A stretch of 64,000 nucleotides of DNA from Gluconobacter cerinus (lineage in GTDB: Bacteria > Pseudomonadota > Alphaproteobacteria > Acetobacterales > Acetobacteraceae), in the NCBI RefSeq assembly GCF_002723935.1, contig NZ_BEWM01000001.1:620001-684000 (forward strand). The letters are read 5' to 3'. A program made the position numbers and the translations under genes. The notes under the pieces are model-generated. The model did not search any database, was not told where the DNA came from, and saw only the letters and a program-made list of their open reading frames with translations. Of the stretch, positions 18,142 through 27,677 are shown in pieces; position 1 is the stretch's first letter; every line of letters begins with the position of its first letter.

Positions 18142-18354
18142 ATGTTTAGAAAACAGCCTATCTTTATCGCTAAACGTTTTAATATCCTGCCTCCGGCATC
18201 ACGCTCGGCAGGTGTGTTCAGTGGTATCGAAGCACAGTTTCTTGGACTGGCCTCCCCCGGGATCGTCACACTGCTTGGCCCTCTGGAAAGCACCGATCTG
18301 TCATCGTTGCCGTGTGAAGACACTCCATCCTCCCTTTCCTTCAGGAAGGCATGA
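18142..18354 (+). CDS. Possible 70-residue upstream ORF coupled to the MFS gene
   Basis: This short frame has a good Shine-Dalgarno site (AAAGGAG, about 7 bases before the ATG). Its stop lies between the ribosome site (AGGAAGG) and the ATG 18360 of the transporter. The peptide is basic at the start (MFRKQPIFIAKRF) and has no recognisable domain or clear membrane helix. It could be a leader peptide controlling the transporter, or chance. I cannot assign a function. Confidence 0.35.
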   Translation: MFRKQPIFIAKRFNILPPASRSAGVFSGIEAQFLGLASPGIVTLLGPLESTDLSSLPCEDTPSSLSFRKA

Positions 18355-18359
18355 CATTC

Positions 18360-19727
18360 ATGAGTGCCACAGAGCTTTCTCCACCCTATCGATCAGCCGT
18401 CACCAAATCCCGCATCCTCTGGGGCATGCCGGTGATGTTGCTGTGGGGTTATATCGCTGTTGCCCTGTACATGACGGGCGACGGCATCGAAGTTGCGTTT
18501 CTTGCAAAATACGTCACGCAGATTGGCTTTACGCCCAAACAGGCAGGAATGCTCTTCACCATTTACGGTGCAACAGCCGCCATTTCGAGCTGGCTGTCTG
18601 GCGTGCTGGCCGAAGTTTATGGCGCACGCCGCATCATGGCGATCGGCACCATCTGGTGGGCACTGTGCCACGTCGCGTTCCTCGGGCTCGGCCTCGGACA
18701 GCACTCCTTCCCGATGATGATGCTGTTCTATGGTCTGCGCGGCTTTGCATACCCGCTGTTCTTTTATGCGTTCTTCTTCTGGATCGTCCAGAAAACCCCG
18801 GATCATCGTCTGGCCTCTGCCATCGGCTGGGTCTGGTCGATGTTCACGCTGGGTTACGGCATCATCGCGTCCTTCCTGCCAAGCTGGACCATCCCCGCTT
18901 TCGGCTTCATGCCGACCCTGTGGATGTCTTTAGCCTGGGTTCTGGCTGGCGGCGCACTGGCTTGCCTGACCATCCGCGAAGACCCTTCTGAGGCCAAGCC
19001 ACTGGCAGCCAAGGTGTCCGTCAAGGAACAGCTGATCGAGATCAGTCGCAGCCTGACGCTGATTGTTGAGAACCGTGATATTGCATTGGCACTCATCACG
19101 CGCGTCATCTGCAATCTGTCTCTCTTCGGCTTTCCGGTCATCATGCCGCTCTTCTACACGTCTCCGGAAGTTGGCTTCACCATGCCGCAATGGCTGCGGA
19201 TCTATGGTGCGTTCTTCCTGGTTCAGCCTGTGACCAACGTGGTCTGGGGCCTTATTGGAGACCGGATCGGCTGGCTGCGTCAGATGCGCTGGTTCGGCTT
19301 TGTCGGCTGCGCAATGGCAAGCCTTGCCTTCTATTTCATCCCGCACCTGATGCCCGGCAACATGTTCACCGCAATTATCGGTGCCTTGTTCCTGGCTTTA
19401 ACGCTCAATGCATTTGTGCCCATGGGAGCAATTTTCCCCGCCATTGCGCCCGATCACAAAGGTGCTGCGGTTTCCGTGCAGAACCTTGGCGGTGGCCTGA
19501 GCAACTTCTTGGGCCCGGCACTGGCAACACTGTTTGTTACTGGCTACGGCACGCAGGGCGTCGTTTACATCTACGCGGCACTGTATCTGCTTGCCGCAGT
19601 CATCACCTGCTTCATCCGCTTGCAACAGCCAAAGGGAGCTTCCGCCATGGAAGTTTACTCTTCCGCCAAAGCGTCTGCGGTTCATGAAGAAATGGAAGAT
19701 CTGGGCATCCAGACCCAGAAAAGCTAA
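18360..19727 (+). CDS. MFS transporter, RbtT/DalT/CsbX-like (polyol family)
   Basis: A major-facilitator permease of about 455 residues with twelve hydrophobic segments. The N-terminal motif YMTGDGIEVAFLAKY and the loop LAEVYGARRIM resemble the ribitol/arabinitol transporter group (RbtT, DalT, CsbX), which suits a polyol-oxidising acetic acid bacterium. No catabolic dehydrogenase gene adjoins it, so the substrate is inferred. The ATG at 18360 is preferred because AGGAAGG lies 10 bases before it; ATG 18351 overlaps the upstream short ORF and has no room for a ribosome site. Confidence 0.85.
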   Translation: MSATELSPPYRSAVTKSRILWGMPVMLLWGYIAVALYMTGDGIEVAFLAKYVTQIGFTPKQAGMLFTIYGATAAISSWLSGVLAEVYGARRIMAIGTIWWALCHVAFLGLGLGQHSFPMMMLFYGLRGFAYPLFFYAFFFWIVQKTPDHRLASAIGWVWSMFTLGYGIIASFLPSWTIPAFGFMPTLWMSLAWVLAGGALACLTIREDPSEAKPLAAKVSVKEQLIEISRSLTLIVENRDIALALITRVICNLSLFGFPVIMPLFYTSPEVGFTMPQWLRIYGAFFLVQPVTNVVWGLIGDRIGWLRQMRWFGFVGCAMASLAFYFIPHLMPGNMFTAIIGALFLALTLNAFVPMGAIFPAIAPDHKGAAVSVQNLGGGLSNFLGPALATLFVTGYGTQGVVYIYAALYLLAAVITCFIRLQQPKGASAMEVYSSAKASAVHEEMEDLGIQTQKS

Positions 19728-19737
19728 GCCCCAAAAA

Positions 19738-19768
19738 CAAAAAAGCCCGGCACTCAGGCCGGGCGATT
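19738..19768 (-). terminator. Terminator for the minus-strand transglycosylase gene
   Basis: Read on the minus strand, a GCCCGGC / GCCGGGC hairpin is followed by TTTTTTGTTTTT. It lies beyond the transglycosylase stop at 19818. Confidence 0.7.
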
Positions 19769-19778
19769 TTCTGAAGAG

Positions 19779-19814
19779 ACCTCGCATCAAAATGCTGATG
19801 CGAGGTTTTTTTTA
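19779..19814 (+). terminator. Terminator for the plus-strand MFS gene
   Basis: A perfect stem CCTCGCATCA / TGATGCGAGG with a short loop is followed by eight T. With the opposite-facing hairpin at 19738 it separates the convergent genes. Confidence 0.85.
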
Positions 19815-19817
19815 TTC

Positions 19818-21788
19818 TTAGTTCAGCGCCATCTGCTCATGAGCCAGAGCCTGCTCCGCGCCAAACGATGGCCACTCGGAATGCGTCAGCGCTTTCAGAG
19901 ACGGCGAAGAGAGCCCCATCTTATGCGCATACAGCCACGTATAAGTCAGGGCGCGATGCACATAGTCACGCGTTTCCGTGTTGGGCAGCGTTTCCATAAA
20001 GAACAGCGGATCATGCAGATCGGCCGTCTGCGCACTTTCCCAACGGGCAATAGCGCCAGGGCCTGCGTTGTAAGACGCCAGAACCCGTACAAGATCCCCG
20101 CCCTCAGGGCGCGCCGACAAAGATGTATGGCTCGACTGGGAAGCCAGATACAGCACGTAAAGCTGACCGATTTCCAGATTGGATGACGGGTTGTGGAGGC
20201 GATTTACCATGTCAGGCGGTACCGGAATAACAGCCATCCCATGGGCATCATATGTCTGGTGATGCAGTGTGATGAAGCTCGCCGTGATCGGCCGGATCTG
20301 CATCAGCCCATGCGCACCTGCCCCGGATGTAGCGGCAGCATCGAAATTCGATTCAACGCGCGTGAGGGCATAAACCAGAGCCGGGTTCATCCGAAAGCCA
20401 TGGTTGGGCTTGAGACGAGGCATCGGCAGATCCGCACCAGCCGCTTGTGGGCGGCTCTCCCCGTTCATGATGAGCGACGCGAGCTGTTCGGACAGATCTT
20501 CAAATCCGGCAGTCTGGGCAACCAACTGCAAGGACCGGGACCGCGCACTGTCAGGCGCCACGTCCGTCCACATCCGCCGCATCAGCGCCTCGGCGCGTGC
20601 ACGCTCGCCAATCTGAAGCAGGGCAAACAACTGTCGGCCCTGTGGGAGCGCACTGATGGCCTCGACGTCAATTTCCCCAAGAACCGGAACAGGATCATGA
20701 AGCGTGACTTCCGTTACGCTGTCTGGCAGGCGGGCATGACCCTTACGTCCAAGCTCCAGTGTCTGAGCGGCGAGCATCCCATAAAATGTTTCGTGATGGT
20801 TCGCGGCACGATGGAGCCAGGACACGTATGCCGCCATTGCGTGACGGCGAATTTCTGCACGCGCAGCCCAGAACGCTGCGGCAGCATGAAGCTCAGGCGA
20901 TGTAACTGGAGCATTTGCCGCCGATTCAAACAGCTCATATGCCGCATCAAGATGCCCCTGACGCCAGGCGGCCAGACCAGCGACATAAGCGGGAAGACCA
21001 ACCTGATGGCCCCCTCGCTCGAAGCCGGCGCAACCATGACGCAGCGCGCTCTGAGCATCTCCCTGTGAAAGCAGCCCCAGAGAAATTTCTCCGTAAAGCT
21101 GCCCTGCATAGGCAGGGGTCATGCCGGGCGTAATATCCACAAGGTGCAGTGCGCTGGCTGCGCCCTTCACGCCCTGCATCACCCGCTCCTGAACCGTACG
21201 ATCCAGGAGAGGATTACGCGTGAAGGCATGCGCCAATGGGTCTGCAGGGGAACTATTAGGCAGGTGAACGGTTTCAGGACGATCTTCAGGCGCCAGAGAC
21301 CTCGCAAAAGTCTGGAGCTGAACGGAGCCTGCCGGAGCAGTCCTTACCAAAAGCCCCTGAATTGCAGGGGCGTCCGGTTGGGTTGAATAGTTTTTCAACC
21401 AGTCACGGAGCTGGTCCGCTCCTGGATGAGCACCAGGCGCAAGATAGCGATCTGCCAGAACATCGCCCAGCAGGACGCGATCCGTAAGCAAACGCGTCTG
21501 CTCCATGGCTTCTTGCAGGTCACCACGACGCTGCGCCTGCAGGATCAGACGATATCGACTAGCCATAGTGGCCGTCAGAGGGTGTGGCAGCGATACAATG
21601 CCGTCCCCACCGAGGCTGGGACGGGCTTCTGCAAACGCTGTTTCATCGCCAGCATGGTCTGGCTGAGGCGGCAGAGTCTGCACACCGTCAGCACGCACCG
21701 GGGAGAAAGTTCCACCGGTCAGAATCAGCACACTCACAAGCAACGCTCGCGCCGTGCCACCTGAGATGAAAGGGGTAATCCTTCGCAT
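19818..21788 (-). CDS. slt: Soluble lytic murein transglycosylase (Slt type)
   Basis: Cleaves the glycan strand of peptidoglycan to give anhydromuropeptides. The 656-residue protein has a signal peptide (about 1-33), a long alpha-helical superhelix (about 60-440) and a C-terminal SLT domain. The catalytic Glu is near residue 479 in TRVESNFDAAA, followed by GAHGLMQIRP, the LEIGQLYV segment and ASYNAGPGAIARW. Length and layout match Slt70-type enzymes. It ends just inside a terminator pair and appears to be transcribed alone. Confidence 0.92.
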   Translation of the reverse strand: MRRITPFISGGTARALLVSVLILTGGTFSPVRADGVQTLPPQPDHAGDETAFAEARPSLGGDGIVSLPHPLTATMASRYRLILQAQRRGDLQEAMEQTRLLTDRVLLGDVLADRYLAPGAHPGADQLRDWLKNYSTQPDAPAIQGLLVRTAPAGSVQLQTFARSLAPEDRPETVHLPNSSPADPLAHAFTRNPLLDRTVQERVMQGVKGAASALHLVDITPGMTPAYAGQLYGEISLGLLSQGDAQSALRHGCAGFERGGHQVGLPAYVAGLAAWRQGHLDAAYELFESAANAPVTSPELHAAAAFWAARAEIRRHAMAAYVSWLHRAANHHETFYGMLAAQTLELGRKGHARLPDSVTEVTLHDPVPVLGEIDVEAISALPQGRQLFALLQIGERARAEALMRRMWTDVAPDSARSRSLQLVAQTAGFEDLSEQLASLIMNGESRPQAAGADLPMPRLKPNHGFRMNPALVYALTRVESNFDAAATSGAGAHGLMQIRPITASFITLHHQTYDAHGMAVIPVPPDMVNRLHNPSSNLEIGQLYVLYLASQSSHTSLSARPEGGDLVRVLASYNAGPGAIARWESAQTADLHDPLFFMETLPNTETRDYVHRALTYTWLYAHKMGLSSPSLKALTHSEWPSFGAEQALAHEQMALN

Positions 21789-21953
21789 AGCCGCCGGGTG
21801 CTACCCGGTTTCTGGCACGCTGGCAAGTTTTGGTTAACCAGAACAGAGCCTCGGACTAAGCGATGATATCGTCACACACTGGAACAATCCAGTGGCAAAC
21901 ACCTGTTTTCGAGTAGTTTTTTGCGTTTTCGCGAAGTTTTTTACAGGCTTAAA

Positions 21954-22760
21954 TCAGGACTTATTTAGTTCTGTATTTTCCGCACTCAATCGCTCCATCA
22001 AAACCAGAAGATCCTGCCACGCATTCCGGCGTGCAGCAGGGCTGGCAGCGAGTTGTAACGGGTGTCGCATAGGCAGCAGAGCAACCGGTGCATCCAGCTC
22101 GGGAATCCGAATTTCCGTCCATTTTCCACGCAGCCGATTCAGCATGGCCTGATCCCCCAGAAGCAGCCGCAGAGGCGTCACTCCCATCGTCACCAGAAAC
22201 GGTGGCCGGCACAGGGCGATCGTTTTCAACAGCAACGGACGACAGGACCGCATCTCCTGATCCGTTACACCGCGCCCTCCCGGCGGCCGCCATGGAACCG
22301 CTGGTGCCATTGAGAGCACCGAGCGTTCCAGCCCGGCAGTGGCCAGCATTCGATCCAGAAGCTCACCGGCACGCCCCGCAAAAAGTTCTCCAGAGCGATC
22401 TTCATCCGCGTCCGGCGTCTCTCCGATCAGCATGAAGCGAGCAGCCTCGACAAAAACGGGCTTGAGCCGATGCGTTGCCGTCCGCGCCAGAAACAGATCA
22501 TCAAGCGTTTCGCTCGCCCGAATCAAGGCAGGCAGATCACGTGCCTGTTCCAGCCCCGGCGAGACAGGTGCAGGCGATGGCACTTCCCTGGGTAACGCTG
22601 GTAGGCCGTGTAAGGTGTCCACTCGGGCAGGCAGACTCCGAGGCACATCAGAGAGGCGGTCAATCGTCTCTTCCGAAAGAACCTCATCCACACCCCAGTC
22701 ATATTGCAGCTGTAGCGCGGCAAGCAGTTCTGCTCGGCTCGGAACAGGCTGGGGTGTCAT
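21954..22760 (-). CDS. Divergent family-4-like uracil-DNA glycosylase superfamily protein
   Basis: The C-terminal half follows the family-4 uracil-DNA glycosylase pattern: LIGETPDADEDRSGELFAGRAGELLDRML, PWRPPGGRGVTDQEMRSC, and a late PMRHPLQLA segment in the place of the HPS motif. Key differences: GETPD replaces GEAPG, and the N-terminal cysteines that bind the 4Fe-4S cluster in family 4 are missing (the N-terminal 80 residues have no Cys). It may therefore be a cluster-free variant or a protein with altered activity. The ATG at 22760 is preferred to the upstream start at 22793. It is divergent from the TPR gene with a gap of about 55 bases. Confidence 0.8.
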   Translation of the reverse strand: MTPQPVPSRAELLAALQLQYDWGVDEVLSEETIDRLSDVPRSLPARVDTLHGLPALPREVPSPAPVSPGLEQARDLPALIRASETLDDLFLARTATHRLKPVFVEAARFMLIGETPDADEDRSGELFAGRAGELLDRMLATAGLERSVLSMAPAVPWRPPGGRGVTDQEMRSCRPLLLKTIALCRPPFLVTMGVTPLRLLLGDQAMLNRLRGKWTEIRIPELDAPVALLPMRHPLQLAASPAARRNAWQDLLVLMERLSAENTELNKS

Positions 22761-22814
22761 GAAAAATCCGTTCAGGTTGGCGTATGACCACATGCGGTCT
22801 AGAATTGACCCATT

Positions 22815-24578
22815 ATGCAGATCACGCGCGGCTGGCCCAGATCAATTCCGGTTTTTTCGCACTCGCTTCGCGCGGGTCTCTCGGCACTTCTGCTGGCGGG
22901 AACCCTCATGCCCTCAGCATTTGCTGCCCCTCCTCCGGAAACACTGCCCGCTATTGATCCTGGGAAATCCCTGACCGGATGGCTGCTGGCGTCGAGCGTC
23001 ATGATGCAACGCGGAGAGATCGACGCTGCCTATAACGCGCTTTCACATGTCCTGACGTTATCTTCCCGCGATCTGAAGCTGCGCGAAGATGCTCTGCGCT
23101 ACGCTGCCATGACCGGACATGAAGATGAGGCTGTGACGTTCGCCAAAACGCTTCCCGCCAGCGATATTGCCACCCTCGTCCTTGCCCAGAACGCGGTTAC
23201 TCGGAAATCCTGGACGGAAATGCGCCAGACCCTGAGCCGCAACAATCATCGAGGCCCTCTGGTCTCTGTTGCAACGCCAGTTCTTCTGGCATGGGCGCAG
23301 GCAGACGAAGGCCATGTCGAGCAGGCACTCTCCATCCTCAACGCCGCTGCGACCTTCGCCCCTACACGCCGCCTGTACCAGTTCCATGCCGCGCTGATTG
23401 CAGAGCGACTGCCTTCTCAACATCAGGCCGAACTTCTCTATCAGAAGACTGGCAACAGCCCCGATGATCCGCTGACGCTCCAGATTCTTTATGCCCAGAT
23501 TTATGGTGGCTGGCTGGAAAGTCAGGGCCAGCATAAGGCGGCACTGGATGCCGTAGCTGCGCTAGGAGTGAGCTCCCCTCTCGCCTCCATGATCATTGGG
23601 CCGCTTCAGCATAACCTGAAAAAACGACCACCCCTTTCTCCATCACAGGGTGCGGCAATTCTGAACCTGCAACTTGCCCTGATGATCACGGACGTTATTC
23701 AGCAGGAAGGCATTCCTCACGATCCGGCCATCATCGCATTGCAACAGGCCCTCTACCTTGATCCCACCCTGACGGTTGCACGCATTTTCCTTGCCGACAC
23801 CTTCCGTGACGGCAATCAGATCTCGAAGGGCCTCGAGACACTCAATTCGGTTTCCAGCACGGACTCTCTGGCAGCGCTGGCTGCCCAGGAGCGCGTCAAT
23901 CTGGCCAGCCGCTCCCACGATCTTCCACTTCAGGCCGATGCGCTTCATCGCGCGCTGACCCTGCTTCCGGGTAACCCGCAATTTCTGGTTCAACTGGCTG
24001 AAGTTCAGGATCAGATGGGCCATCATGCCGAGGCGATCGATCTTTATACGAAAGCTCTCAAGGCCTCTCCTCCTCGAAAGGAGATTGCCTGGCCAATACT
24101 TCTCGGACGCGCCATGGCTGCCCAGGAAAACGGAGACTGGGCCATGATGCAGGAAGATATGCACCATGCGCTGGAACTCGCCCCTGACCAGCCAGAAGTT
24201 CTCAACTTCGTCGGTTATGCCAGTATCGAACACGATATTGACCAAGACCACGCCTTACAGTTGCTTAAGCGCGCGGTGGAACTCCAGCCTAACGACCCAT
24301 CTATTCAGGACAGCTACGCCTGGGCCCTTCTTAAGGCCAAAGGCGACCTGAAAACTGCACTACCCATTCTTATTCAAGCTGCGGAGCATGCCTCGAGTGA
24401 TGCTGAAATCGGCTATCATCTGGGCGTTGCCTATTGGTATCTCGGTCGCCACACGGAAGCCCAGGATCAATGGAACCAGTCTCTGGATGACAATCCGCAG
24501 CCTCAGGATCGCACTCTGATTCTGAATGCCCTCCAGCAGGGCGGCCCACATCTCAAATCATTCGAACAGAACAAATGA
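22815..24578 (+). CDS. Exported TPR-repeat protein
   Basis: A 587-residue protein with a signal peptide (basic SHSLRAG start, cleavage after AFA near residue 37) and many helical pairs. The clearest TPR units are in the last 220 residues ([60 protein letters not shown]). TPR arrays bind other proteins, so this is probably a periplasmic or envelope scaffold. The stop overlaps the start of ispE by four bases, so the two are translationally coupled, although no functional link is known. Confidence 0.88.
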   Translation: MQITRGWPRSIPVFSHSLRAGLSALLLAGTLMPSAFAAPPPETLPAIDPGKSLTGWLLASSVMMQRGEIDAAYNALSHVLTLSSRDLKLREDALRYAAMTGHEDEAVTFAKTLPASDIATLVLAQNAVTRKSWTEMRQTLSRNNHRGPLVSVATPVLLAWAQADEGHVEQALSILNAAATFAPTRRLYQFHAALIAERLPSQHQAELLYQKTGNSPDDPLTLQILYAQIYGGWLESQGQHKAALDAVAALGVSSPLASMIIGPLQHNLKKRPPLSPSQGAAILNLQLALMITDVIQQEGIPHDPAIIALQQALYLDPTLTVARIFLADTFRDGNQISKGLETLNSVSSTDSLAALAAQERVNLASRSHDLPLQADALHRALTLLPGNPQFLVQLAEVQDQMGHHAEAIDLYTKALKASPPRKEIAWPILLGRAMAAQENGDWAMMQEDMHHALELAPDQPEVLNFVGYASIEHDIDQDHALQLLKRAVELQPNDPSIQDSYAWALLKAKGDLKTALPILIQAAEHASSDAEIGYHLGVAYWYLGRHTEAQDQWNQSLDDNPQPQDRTLILNALQQGGPHLKSFEQNK

Positions 24579-25471
24579 CCCGTCTTCAAGATACCGCCCA
24601 CGCCAAGATCAATCTCTATCTGCATGTCACGGGGCGGCGGCCTGACGGGTATCATCTGCTCGACAGTCTCGCAGTCTTCGCCGGGGCAGCCGACACGATC
24701 AGTGTGGGAGAAAAGTGCGATCGGTTTTCTCTGTCTATACAAGGACGATTTGGCAAAGGCCTTGAAGCCGACGACAGCAATCTCGTCCTCAAGGCAGCTC
24801 GAGCGCTTCAGGCAAAAAGCGGCTCTCATGACGCATACCGGCTGACGCTGAAAAAGGATCTACCTGTCGCATCAGGTATTGGCGGCGGCTCAGCGGATGC
24901 CGCGTGCACGCTGCGCATCCTGTCAGGCGTCTGGAACGCAACAGAATCCGATCTTTGCGCACTTGCAGAACCTCTTGGGGCCGACGTTCCCGTCTGCGTT
25001 CGTCAGCAGGCGACACGCATGGAAGGAATTGGGGAAATTCTGACCCCAGCACCAGAAATGCCGAACGGCGGAATTCTGCTGATTAATCCAGGTGTTGGTG
25101 TGTCAACGCCCGATATCTTCCGCAGCTTTGCCGCAATGGGGGGTATCGTCCAGCGTACAAAACCGGTGCTCCCCAGCCAATGGTCGTCAATGCGGGACCT
25201 TGTGGATCTATTACGGCAAACGGCGAATGACCTTCAGGCGCCTGCGATTGCTCATGCCCCGATTATTTCTGACGTTCTCACTGCGATTCAAAGCCAGTCG
25301 GATTGCCTTCTGTCGCGTATGAGCGGATCAGGCGCTACCTGCTTTGGCCTCTTCCCGACCCCACAAAAAGCGCACGAAGCCGAAGAAGCTCTTACCCAAA
25401 CTGCTACACGCTTGGGTTGGTGGACATGGAGTGGTCCATTCCATCAGAATTCTCCCGTTGGAACCCCCTGA
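24575..25471 (+). CDS. ispE: 4-diphosphocytidyl-2-C-methyl-D-erythritol kinase
   Basis: GHMP-family kinase of the MEP isoprenoid pathway; phosphorylates CDP-methylerythritol. The 298-residue product has the N-terminal [20 protein letters not shown] motif, the ATP-binding glycine-rich loop [14 protein letters not shown] (about 90-103) and the C-terminal [12 protein letters not shown] motif. Length is normal. It overlaps the TPR gene upstream and is followed after 15 bases by a small unknown gene. Confidence 0.96.
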   Translation: MTRLQDTAHAKINLYLHVTGRRPDGYHLLDSLAVFAGAADTISVGEKCDRFSLSIQGRFGKGLEADDSNLVLKAARALQAKSGSHDAYRLTLKKDLPVASGIGGGSADAACTLRILSGVWNATESDLCALAEPLGADVPVCVRQQATRMEGIGEILTPAPEMPNGGILLINPGVGVSTPDIFRSFAAMGGIVQRTKPVLPSQWSSMRDLVDLLRQTANDLQAPAIAHAPIISDVLTAIQSQSDCLLSRMSGSGATCFGLFPTPQKAHEAEEALTQTATRLGWWTWSGPFHQNSPVGTP

Positions 25472-25486
25472 AAAGAGGCGCTCGAG

Positions 25487-25885
25487 ATGACTAACAACCC
25501 GCGCATGCAGGTAACCCGCTCAGAAGACGGGCAAAAGATCATTCTCTCCTTTTTGGATGGAAGCGGTCTGACCGGTGACATTTCTCTGGACGAAGCCCAG
25601 TTGAACCAGCTGATTACCAGCTTGGGGATGGCACGCACCGCGCTACTGGAAAAGCGCCCGCCAGCGCCGATTGAAGGAGCGCGCTTTGCTCCCGTGTATA
25701 AAACAAACTGGGCTTTGCAGATTGATGCGCTGACCGAGGGGTCATTGCTGGCCTTTCAGCACCCTGCATATGGGCCCGTCGGTTTTGTTTTTACGCCTTC
25801 AGATGCGGAGCAGCTTCTACGCGGCCTCCAGAAGCATCGGACAATGGTTCACTCCCAACCTGGCGACGCTAGTCAGCCAAGCTGA
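25487..25885 (+). CDS. Conserved-looking small protein of unknown function
   Basis: A 132-residue soluble protein with no signal or membrane segment. It alternates predicted strands and helices (KIILSFLDGSGLTGDISLDEAQLNQL begins like a short beta-helix fold), and the last 50 residues carry SDAEQLLRGLQKH. I recognise no family. It follows ispE closely on the same strand and ends eight bases before the convergent end of the che operon. Confidence 0.65.
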   Translation: MTNNPRMQVTRSEDGQKIILSFLDGSGLTGDISLDEAQLNQLITSLGMARTALLEKRPPAPIEGARFAPVYKTNWALQIDALTEGSLLAFQHPAYGPVGFVFTPSDAEQLLRGLQKHRTMVHSQPGDASQPS

Positions 25886-25892
25886 GGGACAC

Positions 25893-26231
25893 TTAGAATA
25901 GTTCTACATCCGCGGCAGCGAACGGAGCGACAGGGTGCCCTTTAAGCATCCCTCGAAGATGCTCCAAGGTCACTTGTTCAATTTCGTGACTAGCAATTGT
26001 CACACGCTGTACATCAGACTGCCTCGAAAGACGCAGGCAGAGCGCACTCATTTGCTCAAGCTCCTGCATCAGGACGTCCAGTCCCTGCAGAGAGCCAACC
26101 GCGTTTTGGCCGCAACCATCCAGCATGACGGTCTCAACATCTCTGCAGAAAGATGATGCCTGAGCCCACTGCTGTGCCATTCCTTGAAACAAAACAGCGA
26201 GTTTGATCTGATCCACGGAGTTACGCTCCAC
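25893..26231 (-). CDS. Small protein at the end of the che operon, possible CheT analogue
   Basis: A 112-residue, mostly helical acidic protein (repeated helices such as LDVLMQELEQMSALCLRLS). It overlaps the end of the second cheY by 11 bases, so it belongs to the chemotaxis operon. I recognise no domain. In Sinorhizobium meliloti the last gene of the similarly ordered che operon encodes a protein of about the same size (CheT, reported to interact with CheR); equating the two is inference from size and position. No cheD is seen here. Confidence 0.6.
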   Translation of the reverse strand: MERNSVDQIKLAVLFQGMAQQWAQASSFCRDVETVMLDGCGQNAVGSLQGLDVLMQELEQMSALCLRLSRQSDVQRVTIASHEIEQVTLEHLRGMLKGHPVAPFAAADVELF

Positions 26232-26598
26232 AGATGGGACCGAATACTGCCTCGATCCGTGATTTTAGCGAGCTTGTGGTAAAAGGCTTAGCCAGAAAAT
26301 TGTTTACTCCGGCTGAAATAGCCTGCTGTACCAGCTCCTTATTGGCCTGCCCCGTCAACATAATGAAACCCGTTTTTCCGATCGTAGACGACGCGCGCAC
26401 AGCCTTTAACAGCTCCAGACCATCCATATCTGGCATATTGAAATCTGATATGATCAGGTGCGTCGGATTTGCATTCAGATGTTCAAGAGCTTCCAGCCCG
26501 TTACGGACGCCAGAAACTTTCACAAAGCCTAACTGAACAAGACTGTTTCTCAACAGAGAACGAATGGATGTCTGGTCATCCACAAGCAGAACAGACAT
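26221..26598 (-). CDS. cheY2: CheY-type response regulator (second of two)
   Basis: Single-domain receiver. It has the acidic pair in LLVDDQ, the phospho-acceptor Asp in LIISDFNMPDMDG, the Thr in MLTGQA and the Lys in FLAKPF. No output domain. In alphaproteobacterial operons of this order the second CheY is usually the one that acts on the flagellar motor, and the first acts as a phosphate sink. The start is either the ATG at 26598 (MSVLLVDD) or 26616. It overlaps the small terminal gene. Confidence 0.9.
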   Translation of the reverse strand: MSVLLVDDQTSIRSLLRNSLVQLGFVKVSGVRNGLEALEHLNANPTHLIISDFNMPDMDGLELLKAVRASSTIGKTGFIMLTGQANKELVQQAISAGVNNFLAKPFTTSSLKSRIEAVFGPICGA

Positions 26599-26612
26599 GG
26601 AGGAAGCAGAAA

Positions 26613-27677
26613 TCATTGATAAGTCTCCATTTTGTGGGGATCGGCCAGCCGAAGAATAGCAGCGCCTATTTCAGGTAAGGGGAGTTGCGTCTCTACAGCG
26701 CCACACTCAAATGCGGCTCTGGGCATGCCATAGATGACTGAAGTCTGTTGATCCTGCCCGATTGTCTTGGCCCCGGCCTCTCGCATGGCCAGTAGCCCTC
26801 GCGCACCATCAGCTTCCATCCCGGTTAAAATGACGCCAACAGCTTGGGAGCCAACTGATCTAGCGACAGAGAGAAAAAGCGCATCCACCGAAGGTCTATG
26901 GCCATTCACTGTCGGTTGCGGCACCAAATGGCAGACGTAAGAAGCAGTATTTTCATCATAAGCAATTTCCGTGTGCGCTTCGCCTCCAGGCGCAATCAAA
27001 ATTTGCCCCCGTTCAAGGCGACAAAAATCGGTCACAAGATTAACCTGAGGGCGAGAAATTGAGTTTAAACGCCGAGAAAAATTCTCAGAAAACTGCCGCG
27101 GCATGTGCTGCACAATCACAGTGGGTGGGCAATCAACGGGAAAGCTTTGCAAAACCTCGGAAAGAGCCTCTACACCACCTGTAGATGCACCGATTGCCAC
27201 GATGGCATCGCTTACGTCTTTTTTCACTGAGTGGGTCGCCGTTCGCGATAACGAAGCTTGAACCACAGCTTCTCCAAGCCCCGCAAACGCGTCCTCGCCT
27301 TGCAAAGTAGACATTTTAGAAAAGCAGCTTACAGCGCCCATCTGCCGAGCCCGTTCTGTAATTTCCCCATGTGGAGATAAGAGGCTGGAAACCATAACAA
27401 CCGGCATTGGGCGTAAACGCATGATCTTTTCAAGAAACTGCAGCCCATTCATCCCCGGCATTTCAACATCAAGTGTCAAAACATCTGGCTTCAGTCGGAT
27501 AATCATATCCCTCGCCTCAAGAGGTGTAGTTGCAGTTCCAACTACCTGAATACGTTTGTCTCGCTTCAATGAAAGCGTTATGAGCGCCCGACTTGTAAGC
27601 GAATCATCTACAATCAAAACTGATACAGGTGAATGCCGTAAATAAGGGTCGAAAATTTTATGGTGCACTTGCATCAC
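26613..27677 (-). CDS. cheB: Chemotaxis response regulator protein-glutamate methylesterase
   Basis: CheB removes methyl groups from receptors during adaptation. The 354-residue protein has an N-terminal receiver (VLIVDDSLTSR, phospho-acceptor Asp in VLTLDVEMPGMNG) and a C-terminal esterase with the Ser of AIGASTGGVEAL, the His of VQHMPRQFSENF and the Asp of LTGMEADGARG. The C-terminal VNGHRPSVDALF block is standard. The start (GTG 27677 or ATG 27674) overlaps the stop of cheR. It sits at the edge of the AT-rich island and its own composition is close to normal for this chromosome. Confidence 0.94.
   Translation of the reverse strand: MMQVHHKIFDPYLRHSPVSVLIVDDSLTSRALITLSLKRDKRIQVVGTATTPLEARDMIIRLKPDVLTLDVEMPGMNGLQFLEKIMRLRPMPVVMVSSLLSPHGEITERARQMGAVSCFSKMSTLQGEDAFAGLGEAVVQASLSRTATHSVKKDVSDAIVAIGASTGGVEALSEVLQSFPVDCPPTVIVQHMPRQFSENFSRRLNSISRPQVNLVTDFCRLERGQILIAPGGEAHTEIAYDENTASYVCHLVPQPTVNGHRPSVDALFLSVARSVGSQAVGVILTGMEADGARGLLAMREAGAKTIGQDQQTSVIYGMPRAAFECGAVETQLPLPEIGAAILRLADPHKMETYQ

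Noticed and set aside
18042-18323. 93-codon minus-strand frame upstream of the transporter
   Set aside because: No ribosome site or recognisable domain, and it overlaps the better-supported plus-strand short ORF.
20193-21068. 291-codon plus-strand frame opposite the lytic transglycosylase
   Set aside because: Cys/Arg/His-rich product typical of an antisense shadow of a well-recognised gene.
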